Source: Magnetococcales bacterium (lineage in GTDB: Bacteria > Pseudomonadota > Magnetococcia > Magnetococcales > JADGCH01). Taken from it: a stretch of DNA of 14,379 nucleotides. The stretch lies in NCBI GenBank assembly GCA_015228995.1, contig JADGCM010000032.1, forward strand, positions 1-14,379, written 5' to 3'. The position numbers and the translations under genes are program-made. Every line of letters starts with the position of its first letter. The first letter of the stretch is position 1. A model generated the notes under the pieces. It did no database searches. It had not been told where the DNA came from and saw only the letters and a program-made list of their open reading frames with translations. Shown one piece after another: positions 1 to 6,926 of this stretch.

Positions 1-1032
1 CTAGCCACCGATGACGATACCGGTGTTTCTAAGAGTGACAATATCACCAGCAAGGGCAGTGACTTGACCCTGTCGGGCACCGCCACCAGTGGTGCGACCA
101 CTGTGACGATATTTGTTGACGATCAAGAGTTTGCCATTGCGCCGGTGTCGAAAGGACTGTGGAAGACCGACCTCTCCTTGACCTCCGGTGATTATGTCAT
201 CACCGCCACCCAGACCACTAAAGACGGTGATAGCGAGCCATCGACATCGTTCCTGTTGGTGGTGGATCAAGAAGGGCCCGAGGCGGCACCAACCGAGTTG
301 GCGGTGGTCGGGGCTACTAGGCTTGAAGACGATAGCTTTATCACCAACAAGACGGCCGGATTGGTGATCTCGGGTGCGGGTAGCGAACCGGGGGCGGGCA
401 TCATTCTGCTGGAAAACAACAAAAGCATTGGTACTGGTGTGGCCGACAGTGTCGGGGCTTGGAGCGTCACCCTGACTAAAATCAGCAATGGTCGGCATGA
501 GCTATTGGCGCAACAAACCGATGTGGCGGGTAATGCGGGCCCGGTCTCGGATGCAGCGTTGGTGTTTACCGTCGATGGTGTCGTTCCGGCAGCACCCACT
601 AAACTGGGCTATAGCCCCTCGACTAAAATGGTGAGTGGTCGGGGTGAGGCCGGAGCCAGTCTCATCCTCTTCAACGATGCCAATAATAATAGCCGAGTGG
701 ATGCAGGCGAGCCAATCGGAGAAACAATCACGGTTGGTGAGACGGGCAGCTGGAGCAGTATAGTCATAACAGACATCCTCCCGGCGGGCAAATATACTGG
801 CATCCGGGCCATGCAGACCGACTTGGCGGGTAATATCAGCAAGGCTTCCGGTGCCTTAACCATCAACGTCACTGCCGCTAGCCTAACGCGGGCCTTGCAG
901 AGTTATGTTCACCCCTCACCCCCCAACCCCCTCTCCCACAAGGGGAGAGGGGGAGCAGGAAGCAGCCTTTGGTTGGTGGGTAGTGGTGGTGATGCCATGC
1001 AGGACAACCGGATAGCGTTACTGACTGGCTGA
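1..1032 (+). CDS. Ig-like repeat surface protein, C-terminal fragment (5' partial)
   Basis: The frame is open from the first base, so the true start lies upstream; the TTG at 64 is only an internal codon. The visible 343 codons resemble tandem bacterial Ig-like (Big/Bap-type) domains of large secreted adhesins. The first unit is incomplete; the second (about 265-570) and third (about 571-876) are each 102 codons and begin with the related linkers DQEGPEAAPT and VDGVVPAAPT. Each unit carries a GSW/GAW turn and an ending like QTDVAGN or QTDLAGN. The third unit contains DANNNSRVDAGE (676-711), which looks like a calcium-binding loop. After about codon 300 the frame enters a GC-rich repeat (911-953), which contributes PSPPNPLSHKGRGG, and stops at 1030-1032. 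No sorting signal, RTX motif or C-terminal secretion domain is visible, so the gene may be truncated by the repeat. The Ig-like assignment is fairly sure; an adhesin role is inferred. Confidence 0.75.
   Translation, partial: LATDDDTGVSKSDNITSKGSDLTLSGTATSGATTVTIFVDDQEFAIAPVSKGLWKTDLSLTSGDYVITATQTTKDGDSEPSTSFLLVVDQEGPEAAPTELAVVGATRLEDDSFITNKTAGLVISGAGSEPGAGIILLENNKSIGTGVADSVGAWSVTLTKISNGRHELLAQQTDVAGNAGPVSDAALVFTVDGVVPAAPTKLGYSPSTKMVSGRGEAGASLILFNDANNNSRVDAGEPIGETITVGETGSWSSIVITDILPAGKYTGIRAMQTDLAGNISKASGALTINVTAASLTRALQSYVHPSPPNPLSHKGRGGAGSSLWLVGSGGDAMQDNRIALLTG
911..953 (+). repeat. GC-rich hairpin repeat, copy 1 (forward), inside the Ig-protein frame
   Basis: This 43-nt unit contains a perfect 11-bp stem (CCCCCTCTCCC at 927-937 with GGGAGAGGGGG at 943-953) around the 5-nt loop ACAAG. 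It is the reverse complement of the unit at 1059-1101 apart from two adjacent bases (AA versus GG at 925-926). It lies in the reading frame of the upstream Ig-like protein and encodes proline- and glycine-rich residues. It resembles the intergenic palindromic repeats dispersed in many proteobacterial and cyanobacterial genomes; whether it is dispersed in this genome cannot be seen here. Confidence 0.85.
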
Positions 1033-1058
1033 GATCTGTAGTAAAAACAGTATCATGC

Positions 1059-1101
1059 CCCCCTCTCCCCTTGTGGGAGAGGGGGCCGGGGGGTGAGGGG
1101 T
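1059..1101 (-). repeat. GC-rich hairpin repeat, copy 2 (inverted)
   Basis: This is the same 43-nt unit as at 911-953 but in the opposite orientation, with the 11-bp stem at 1059-1069 and 1075-1085 and loop CTTGT. It starts 26 nt after the stop codon of the Ig-domain frame. Together with copy 1 it forms a long inverted repeat with a spacer of about 105 nt, so a larger cruciform or RNA hairpin is possible. It could act as a terminator-like structure for the plus-strand gene, but no U-tract follows. Confidence 0.85.
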
Positions 1102-1106
1102 GCATG

Positions 1107-1145
1107 CTCTCCCCTTGTGGGAGAGGGGGCCGGGGGGTGAGGGGT
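1107..1145 (-). repeat. GC-rich hairpin repeat, copy 3 (inverted, slightly shortened)
   Basis: This is a third copy in the same orientation as copy 2, offset by 44 nt, so copies 2 and 3 are tandem direct repeats separated only by GCATG. It is identical to copy 2 where they overlap but has lost the outermost C bases, leaving a 7-bp stem (1107-1113 with 1119-1125). Confidence 0.85.
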
Positions 1146-1239
1146 TGCTGAATTGGTACCTTTATTGCTGGCCAAAATCATCAATAGGTCACAGAGACAC
1201 TGTGGCACCGATGATATCTTAGCAATAGGAGATACAACT

Positions 1240-1434
1240 GTGAGTTTTTATCCAGTCAAAGAGAGCGCCGATTATTACACCCAACAGAATGAGTCTTCAC
1301 CAACCATCGTCATGCTAACCAAAATGGATTTATTGCGCTGGGTCAACCAGTTGCGCCAGAATGAATTGACCGTTAGCAAGAGTCGTTCGACCAGGCCGAG
1401 CGTAAGATCACAGTCGCTGCGGGATCAATCGTAA
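1240..1434 (+). CDS. Small hypothetical protein, 64 aa
   Basis: I do not recognise this gene. The GTG at 1240 is preferred over the in-frame TTG at 1153 because AGGAG (1227-1231) lies 8 nt upstream of it. The product begins MSFYPVKESADYYTQQ and has a predicted amphipathic stretch KMDLLRWVNQLRQNEL. The end is serine/arginine-rich (SKSRSTRPSVRSQSLRDQS) and unlike the rest. The last 62 nt overlap the 3' end of the convergent folK gene. In another plus-strand frame, 1380-1499 reads as a protein-like stretch (FDQAERKITVAAGSIVIASD), so a frameshifted longer gene is possible. No signal peptide or membrane segment is visible. It could be a remnant left beside the repeats or a small real gene. Confidence 0.35.
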   Translation: MSFYPVKESADYYTQQNESSPTIVMLTKMDLLRWVNQLRQNELTVSKSRSTRPSVRSQSLRDQS

Positions 1435-1933
1435 TCGCCTCGGATGCCGGATGGAAGCGGCTGGCGATGGTTAACATGGGCACCCCAAGCAACGGGTGAT
1501 GCCACTCCGGAGCCACTTCTGCCAAGGGTAGCGCCAAAAAAGGGCGCTGGCTGATGTCTGGGTCTGGAAGCTGCCATTCCGGCTGGTCAACCACCAACTG
1601 TCCCATGGCGGCAACATCCAGATCCAGCGTTCGTGGCCCGTTGCGTGGGATGCTGGGATCGCGATGCCGTCCGCATGTCAATTCAATTTGACGTAGGAGG
1701 GTACGCAGCTGCATCGGTGTCAATGTATCTTGACTAATAGGATGCAAACGGACGGCACCGTTGAGGAAGTCTGGCTGTTCGAGTAGGCCCACCGGGGCGG
1801 ATCGGTAGACAGCAGAAATGATGGCGATTGGTAGTTGCTCATGTAGCAGCGCCAACCCGCGCTGGATATTGGGAAGCGGGTCGATATTGGCCCCAAAGCT
1901 AATCAAAATGGGTTGATCCGTGCCCCCCCCCAT
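1373..1933 (-). CDS. folK: 2-amino-4-hydroxy-6-hydroxymethyldihydropteridine pyrophosphokinase (HPPK)
   Basis: HPPK transfers pyrophosphate from ATP to 6-hydroxymethyl-7,8-dihydropterin, the step before dihydropteroate synthase in folate synthesis; it is cytosolic. The HPPK signature is present: RNGPRTLDLDV at residues 97-107, with D104 and D106 as the expected magnesium ligands. The N-terminus ILISFGANI and the following helix fit the family, as does PLAEVAPEWHHP near the end. At 186 aa it is about 20-25 residues longer than E. coli FolK (159 aa), mainly in a C-terminal tail that overlaps the convergent small frame. The ATG lies 2 nt after the folB stop, so translation is probably coupled. 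FolB makes the HPPK substrate, so the pair covers consecutive steps. It is the last gene of the minus-strand block; I see no clear terminator behind it. Confidence 0.93.
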   Translation of the reverse strand: MGGGTDQPILISFGANIDPLPNIQRGLALLHEQLPIAIISAVYRSAPVGLLEQPDFLNGAVRLHPISQDTLTPMQLRTLLRQIELTCGRHRDPSIPRNGPRTLDLDVAAMGQLVVDQPEWQLPDPDISQRPFLALPLAEVAPEWHHPLLGVPMLTIASRFHPASEAITIDPAATVILRSAWSNDSC

Positions 1934-1935
1934 AG

Positions 1936-2307
1936 CTACTGCACACGACTCCGCTCAATACGGACACCAACCGAACGGGCAAAGCGTACCGCCCCTGGCT
2001 TCTCGACCTCCACGGCGACTTTGATAACACGTGGATCGGCCAAGCTGATTGAGGCAATCGCCGCCGCCAACGACTCCACCAACTGGAACGACGACCCCTC
2101 CGTCATCGCGATGATCTGCTTGGTCAGTTTCTTATAATTAACCGTGTCATCAATAGCATCGCTGCGACCGGCTGGGGCGAGATCGACCGTAAGAGCGAGT
2201 GAGATCAGTACATCTTGCTTGGTATGACGCTCCCACTCCTGGATGCCAATCACACAACGCAAGTGCAGATCACGAACGAAGATTTGATCTTTGATTGAAT
2301 CAATCAT
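1936..2307 (-). CDS. folB: Dihydroneopterin aldolase
   Basis: FolB cleaves 7,8-dihydroneopterin to 6-hydroxymethyl-dihydropterin and glycolaldehyde in folate synthesis. Family features in the 123-aa product are FVRDLHLRCVIGIQEWER near the N-terminus (E24 corresponds to the conserved substrate-binding glutamate), the central SDAIDDTVNYKKL, FQLVESLA, and VEVEKPGAVRFARSVGV near the C-terminus with the conserved lysine (K103). The ATG at 2307 is chosen over the in-frame TTG at 2325 because it gives the usual family length and an ATG. This start lies inside the pyrD end (8-nt overlap), indicating translational coupling. folK follows after 2 nt. Confidence 0.93.
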   Translation of the reverse strand: MIDSIKDQIFVRDLHLRCVIGIQEWERHTKQDVLISLALTVDLAPAGRSDAIDDTVNYKKLTKQIIAMTEGSSFQLVESLAAAIASISLADPRVIKVAVEVEKPGAVRFARSVGVRIERSRVQ

Positions 2308-3253
2308 GGGTACGTAAACTTCCAATCAGTTCGGTTAAGTGATGCAACCGTTGTTGTTGCAGAAATGCCTGCATGCCAGACCGAATCCCCTCGGGGAGCC
2401 ACGGGTTGCGAAACAGCGCCGTGCCAACACCCACCGCTGTTGCCCCTACCACCACAAACTCCAAAGCGTCCTCAGCACTGCTGATGCCGCCCTGGCCAAT
2501 GATGGGGATGCGGTGGGGGGCCGCTTCTTGGTAGACTTGCCAGACCTTGAGCAAGGCAATCGGCTTCACTGCTGGGCCGGAGAGTCCCCCTTGTACATTG
2601 CCCAGCACCGGTCGGCGGCTGGCTAGGTCGACGGCCATGCCCATCAGGGTATTGATGACCGCAAGCGCATCCGCCCCTGCCTCAATCACCGCACGGGCGA
2701 TCGCCCGAATATCAGTAACATTGGGAGAGAGCTTAACGATTACCGGCTTGCTCGTCGCTTGGCGAACGACTCGGGTGACGGCAGCGGCAGCGTGTAAATC
2801 GGCGCCAAAAGCCGCCCCACCCTGCTTGACATTGGGACAAGAAATATTGACTTCAATAGCGGCCACCGGGCTGTTATCGAACCAAGCGGCCACCTCACGA
2901 TATTCCTCAACGGTAGCCCCGGAGATATTGGCAATCAGCGGCACCGGTGTTGACCGTAAACGATCGGTCAAACGGGGCAGGATGGTTTCAACCACATACT
3001 GTGCCCCTGGGTTTTGTAAGCCGATGGCGTTGAGCAGCCCGCAGGGGGTCTCAGCCAGCCGGGGAGGCGCATTACCAGGACGAGCCTGGAGCGTCGTTCC
3101 CTTGAGGCAGATAGCACCGACACTGGTGAAATCAAACCCATCCAGAGCCAGCAACTCCTCCCCAAAACCAACGCAGCCAGATAGCAACACAATCGGGCTG
3201 CGCCAGCGCATACCAGCTAAGTCAATGCTGAGAGGTGACTCAGTGACTGGCAT
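2300..3253 (-). CDS. pyrD: Dihydroorotate dehydrogenase, class 1B catalytic subunit
   Basis: PyrD oxidises dihydroorotate to orotate in pyrimidine synthesis using FMN. Class 1 is shown by the catalytic cysteine in EVNISCPNVKQGG (C139; class 2 enzymes have serine). The sequence around it and the overall 317-aa length match class 1B, the soluble type that normally pairs with the iron-sulfur/FAD subunit PyrK and uses NAD+. Other FMN-barrel motifs are GLQNPG (78-83), VIVKLSPNVTD (171-181, K174), GGLSGPAVKP (222-231) and PIIGQGGI (250-257). No N-terminal membrane helix of the class 2 type is present. The ATG overlaps the end of the upstream mutase gene by 14 nt and the gene overlaps folB by 8 nt, so it is embedded in a coupled cluster. 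No pyrK is in the window. Family certain; class 1B likely. Confidence 0.93.
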   Translation of the reverse strand: MPVTESPLSIDLAGMRWRSPIVLLSGCVGFGEELLALDGFDFTSVGAICLKGTTLQARPGNAPPRLAETPCGLLNAIGLQNPGAQYVVETILPRLTDRLRSTPVPLIANISGATVEEYREVAAWFDNSPVAAIEVNISCPNVKQGGAAFGADLHAAAAVTRVVRQATSKPVIVKLSPNVTDIRAIARAVIEAGADALAVINTLMGMAVDLASRRPVLGNVQGGLSGPAVKPIALLKVWQVYQEAAPHRIPIIGQGGISSAEDALEFVVVGATAVGVGTALFRNPWLPEGIRSGMQAFLQQQRLHHLTELIGSLRTHD

Positions 3254-4640
3254 TGGCAGTAAAAGCGATGCCTTCTTGTTGCAGCGCAGCGGCTAGCTCG
3301 GCGGTGAGGCGCTGCAAGCCAGCGGCGCTATAGGCCTCCACCCTTGCTACTAGGGCCGGTTGGGTGTTAGAGACACGCAGCAGCCACCAGCCATCGGCAC
3401 TTTGTACCCGAATGCCATCGATGTCAGAAATTTTCTTATCGGCGACGCGGCGTTGCTCGGCGGCGATCCGTTCCATGACTTGAAACTTGACATCGTCGGC
3501 ACAATGCAAGCGCAGCTCCGGTGTGGCATGAACCTCAGGAAGTTGTGCCAGTTGCTCCGTTAGTGACGTGCTACTGGCGGCGGCCAATTCGATCAAGCGG
3601 ACCGCAGCATAGAGACCATCGTCATAGCCCAGGTAACGATCCGAGAAAAACAGGTGGCCACTCATCTCGCCGGCCAACAAAGCACCGGTTTCGCGCATCT
3701 TGGCTTTGATCAGGGAATGGCCCGTCTTCCACATCAGCGGTTGACCTCCGGCAGCAGCCACCGCATCGAAGAGCAACTGTGAGCATTTGACGTCACCAAT
3801 CACGGTGGCACCGGGGCGTTCGCGCAAGAGATCGGTGGCAAACAGGATCATCAACCGATCCCCCCAAATGATGTTGCCTTGTGGATCTAGCGCCCCAATA
3901 CGGTCGCCATCACCATCAAAGGCGATACCCAAATCGGCACCGGTCGCCATCATCCGCTGCTTGAGGGCGACCAGATTTTCTGGTAGGGTTGGGTCAGGGT
4001 GATGGTTGGGAAAAGTGCCATCTACTTCGGCAAATAGTATCTCACTACTGACCAACGGCAATTGCTGCATCAGCGTCGGCACTACCACACCGGTGGCGCC
4101 ATTGCCGCAATCAACCACCACTCGCAGCGGTCGACCTGGGCGAAAACCACGCGTCAACCGCTCCATATAGGCCGGCAGGATATCCACCTGATGCAACTGG
4201 CCAATGCCCTGGGTCGCGGCCGCTGGTGGCGACAACAACCGCTGGTAAATTGCCTGGATCTCCTGACCATACACGGCCTGGTGATGGCGTACCATCTTGA
4301 GTCCGTTGTAGTCCGGCGGATTGTGACTGCCAGTGACCATGATCCCCGCATCGCTTTCCAGGTGATGGGTGGCGAAATAGAGGGCCGGCGTCGGTGCTAG
4401 GCCAATATCAACGACATGCACCCCCTCGCGGCGTATCCCCTCAATCAAGGCCGCTGCCAGTTCCGGAGACGACAGACGGCCATCGCGGCCGACAGCAACG
4501 GTAAGGCGATCTTTACCACCCGAATGCTGACGCAATATCGCCGCGAACACCTGGCCAATTTGTGTCACCGCAGCGGCCGTCAAATCCTGTCCGGCAATAC
4601 CACGAATGTCATATTCCCGGAACATAAGCGGATTGATCAT
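3240..4640 (-). CDS. algC: Phosphomannomutase/phosphoglucomutase (AlgC type)
   Basis: This is an alpha-D-phosphohexomutase that interconverts hexose 6-phosphate and 1-phosphate (glucose and mannose) through a phosphoserine. All four family signatures are present in the 466-aa product: FREYDIRG at the start, the active-site loop MVTGSHNPPDYNG (101-113, phosphoserine S105), the metal loop DGDGDR (242-247), the sugar-specificity loop GEMSGH (324-329), and the phosphate loop RVSNTQP (422-428). Length and motifs agree with Pseudomonas AlgC (463 aa) rather than GlmM, whose sugar loop and size differ. It starts 6 nt after ugd and overlaps pyrD by 14 nt. With GalU and Ugd next to it, supply of glucose-1-phosphate for UDP-glucose and UDP-glucuronate is the likely main job. 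Mannose-1-phosphate for GDP-mannose is possible but no ManC is nearby. The exact substrate preference is inferred. Confidence 0.92.
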   Translation of the reverse strand: MINPLMFREYDIRGIAGQDLTAAAVTQIGQVFAAILRQHSGGKDRLTVAVGRDGRLSSPELAAALIEGIRREGVHVVDIGLAPTPALYFATHHLESDAGIMVTGSHNPPDYNGLKMVRHHQAVYGQEIQAIYQRLLSPPAAATQGIGQLHQVDILPAYMERLTRGFRPGRPLRVVVDCGNGATGVVVPTLMQQLPLVSSEILFAEVDGTFPNHHPDPTLPENLVALKQRMMATGADLGIAFDGDGDRIGALDPQGNIIWGDRLMILFATDLLRERPGATVIGDVKCSQLLFDAVAAAGGQPLMWKTGHSLIKAKMRETGALLAGEMSGHLFFSDRYLGYDDGLYAAVRLIELAAASSTSLTEQLAQLPEVHATPELRLHCADDVKFQVMERIAAEQRRVADKKISDIDGIRVQSADGWWLLRVSNTQPALVARVEAYSAAGLQRLTAELAAALQQEGIAFTANASH

Positions 4641-4646
4641 GGTCTC

Positions 4647-5966
4647 TCAGCGCCCAACGCAGACATAACGGAAACCAGCACGACGCATGGGCTCTGGCTC
4701 GTAAATATTGCGGAAATCACAGAAGACATACTGCCCATCCGGCCGTGGCTTCATGGCGGCCTTGACCCGCGCCATATCGAGGTTGCGCAGCTGGTTCCAT
4801 TCGGTCAGAATCACCAACGCATCGGCCCCTTGGCATGCCTCGTAAGCCGACGTCTTGTAGTCGAAATCATGCAGATATTTGCTACGCGCCTCGTGCATCC
4901 CTTCGGGATCGTAGCCTTGCAGATGCGCCCCTTGCTTGATCAACTCCGGCACAATGGTCAAAGCCGGGGCATCGCGCATGTCATCGGTGTTCGGCTTAAA
5001 GGTCAGTCCCAAGATGGCAATGGTGGTACCCGCCAAATTGCCGCCCATCGCCTTGGTAATTTTCTGGCACATACGCAGTTTTTGCTGTTTATTGGCCTCG
5101 ATCACCGTCTGCACAATAGTAATCGGCTCATTGTATTCGACCGAGGTGGTCACCAGCGCCAGGGTATCCTTGGGGAAACAGGAACCACCATATCCCGGAC
5201 CAGGATGGAGGAATTTGGGGCCAATACGGCGGTCCAAGCCCATCCCTTTGGCCACATCGTGTACATCGGCACCCACTTTTTCACACAAATTGGCCATTTG
5301 ATTGATAAACATGATCTTGGTGGCCAAAAAGGCGTTGGAGGCATATTTGGTCAACTCGGCGGTGGGGATATTGGTGATCAGAATCGGCGTCTCAATTAGG
5401 TAGAGCGGGCGATAAAGCTCCTTCAGGAGGTCGATCGCGCGTTCTGATTCAGCCCCAATCACCACCCGGTCAGGACGCATAAAATCTTCAATGGCCGACC
5501 CCTCACGCAAAAATTCTGGGTTGGAGGCAACGGCAAAATCGGCGTTGGGGTTCTCTTCACGGATAATCTGCGCCACTTTGGCACCGGTCCCAACCGGTAC
5601 CGTTGACTTGGTCACCACCACAGTGAATTTATTCATGTTGCGGGCAATGGTACGCGCCGCTTCAAAGACGTAACTTAGATCAGCCGCACCATCTTCACGC
5701 CGCTCTGGGGTACCGACGGCGATAAATACCACAGCACTGTCGCGCACGGCCGCAGCGGTATCGGTGGTAAAGAGCAACCGTCCGGCCTGGCTATTGCGTT
5801 GCACCAACCGATCCAACCCTGGTTCGTAAATGGGAATCTCCCCCCTATTGAGGCGCTCGATCTTGCTCTCGTCTGTATCGACACAGGTCACGGTGACACC
5901 AAACTCGGAGAAACAAGCCCCGGAAACCAGTCCGACATAGCCGGTGCCAATCATCGTAATATGCAT
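4647..5966 (-). CDS. ugd: UDP-glucose 6-dehydrogenase
   Basis: Ugd oxidises UDP-glucose to UDP-glucuronate in two NAD+-dependent steps, supplying uronic acids for capsule, exopolysaccharide or lipopolysaccharide. The N-terminal Rossmann motif is MIGTGYVGL (5-13), followed by IAVGTPE (82-88), TKSTVPVGT (119-127) and NPEFLREGSA (149-158). The dimerisation helix includes AELTKYASNAF (203-213, catalytic K207). The nucleophilic cysteine is C263 in GYGGSCFPKD (258-267), with D267 following. The C-terminal UDP-binding domain has LGLTFKPNTDDMRDAP. The length of 439 aa is typical of the 430-450 aa bacterial form. The ATG at 5966 has AAGGAA 8 nt upstream. galU ends 30 nt before it and the AlgC-like mutase follows after 6 nt, so mutase, GalU and Ugd form a pathway module. 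Confidence 0.96.
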   Translation of the reverse strand: MHITMIGTGYVGLVSGACFSEFGVTVTCVDTDESKIERLNRGEIPIYEPGLDRLVQRNSQAGRLLFTTDTAAAVRDSAVVFIAVGTPERREDGAADLSYVFEAARTIARNMNKFTVVVTKSTVPVGTGAKVAQIIREENPNADFAVASNPEFLREGSAIEDFMRPDRVVIGAESERAIDLLKELYRPLYLIETPILITNIPTAELTKYASNAFLATKIMFINQMANLCEKVGADVHDVAKGMGLDRRIGPKFLHPGPGYGGSCFPKDTLALVTTSVEYNEPITIVQTVIEANKQQKLRMCQKITKAMGGNLAGTTIAILGLTFKPNTDDMRDAPALTIVPELIKQGAHLQGYDPEGMHEARSKYLHDFDYKTSAYEACQGADALVILTEWNQLRNLDMARVKAAMKPRPDGQYVFCDFRNIYEPEPMRRAGFRYVCVGR

Positions 5967-5996
5967 GGAATCAGTTCCTTCACGAAAAGAAGTTAT

Positions 5997-6899
5997 CTAC
6001 AGGTGTTGCCATTTGGCGATCTGAGTTCTGAAAAACGGCAACAGCTGGGCACGCAACGTCTCATGACGTAACGCCATTTCTAGATTAGCCATTTGGAAGC
6101 CAACCTTAGTGCCACAATCAAAGCGGGTGCCATGAAAGCGATAGCCATACATAGGCTGTTGCGCCAGCAGTTGCACCAATGCGTCTGTCAGTTGTATCTC
6201 ACCCCCAGCGCCCCGCTGTCCCCGCTCCAAGAGAGTGAAAATCTCAGGTGGTAAAATATAACGCCCGATCACCGCCAATGAAGAGGGAGCCTGCTCTGGC
6301 GCTGGTTTTTCAATCAGGCCATTGATCGCAACGAGATCATCCACCTCATGTCGAGGATCGATGATACCATATTTGCTGACATCGGCGGCGGCGACCTCCA
6401 TGGCGGCAACGACGGCCACCCCCAACCGTTCAAATTGTTGCACCATCTGGCGCAGGGTTGGGACACCAGCGTAGGCCCCGTCCAGCGGCGGCGCAATCAA
6501 ATCGTCTGGTAATAACACGGCAAAAGGTTCGTTACCGACCAAATGCCGGGCACACCAAACCGCATGGCCCAGGCCAAGCGGCTGTTGCTGGCGCACGTAA
6601 GAGATCGTGCCATCTTTGGGAAGCCCGTCCAACAAACAGCGTAGCGAGGCGAGATTGCCCTTGGCACTCAGGGTCGTTTCCAGCTCAACGGCATGGTCAA
6701 AATAATCCTCTAAGGCACCCTTGCCACGACCGGTGACCAGAATCACCTGCTCAATACCAGCATCCCATGCCTCCGAGACGGCATAATCGATAATGGGTCG
6801 ATCAACGACCGGCAGCATCTCCTTGGGGATGCTTTTGGTAGCCGGTAGGAACCGCGTCCCCAGCCCGGCTACCGGCAATACCGCCTTACGTACCTTCAT
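5997..6899 (-). CDS. galU: UTP-glucose-1-phosphate uridylyltransferase
   Basis: GalU makes UDP-glucose and pyrophosphate from UTP and glucose-1-phosphate. The nucleotide-binding signature GLGTRFLPATKSIPKEMLP lies at 12-30. It is followed by QPLGLGHAVWCA (106-117), LLPDDL (129-134, metal-binding region), EKP (197-199), IGRYIL (211-216), GGEIQLTDA (232-240) and FDCGTKVGF (260-268), all in family order. The product is 300 aa, the usual length. I use the ATG at 6899 because MKVRKAVLPVAG matches the family N-terminus; the in-frame ATG at 6917 would add six residues and has no clear Shine-Dalgarno, so the start is not certain. It feeds Ugd directly downstream and receives glucose-1-phosphate from the mutase two genes on. 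Confidence 0.95.
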   Translation of the reverse strand: MKVRKAVLPVAGLGTRFLPATKSIPKEMLPVVDRPIIDYAVSEAWDAGIEQVILVTGRGKGALEDYFDHAVELETTLSAKGNLASLRCLLDGLPKDGTISYVRQQQPLGLGHAVWCARHLVGNEPFAVLLPDDLIAPPLDGAYAGVPTLRQMVQQFERLGVAVVAAMEVAAADVSKYGIIDPRHEVDDLVAINGLIEKPAPEQAPSSLAVIGRYILPPEIFTLLERGQRGAGGEIQLTDALVQLLAQQPMYGYRFHGTRFDCGTKVGFQMANLEMALRHETLRAQLLPFFRTQIAKWQHL

Positions 6900-6926
6900 G
6901 AACGTTGTTTCTCTCATGTTGGCGTT

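Noticed and set aside
878..1105. 75-codon minus-strand open frame with PSPPGPLSHKGRGG motifs
   Set aside because: It is produced by the GC-rich repeats themselves; such frames arise wherever these repeats occur.
911..1145. Three similar ~43-nt repeats as a possible CRISPR array
   Set aside because: They occur in both orientations, two are only 5 nt apart, and no unique spacers of constant length separate them.
1190..1204. CACAG-AGACA-CTGTG inverted repeat upstream of the small plus-strand gene
   Set aside because: Arms of only 5 bp with no adjacent promoter elements I can support; expected by chance.
4416..5399. A 327-codon plus-strand open frame opposite ugd and the mutase
   Set aside because: Both minus-strand genes are intact with all catalytic motifs; the plus frame spans their junction and resembles no family.
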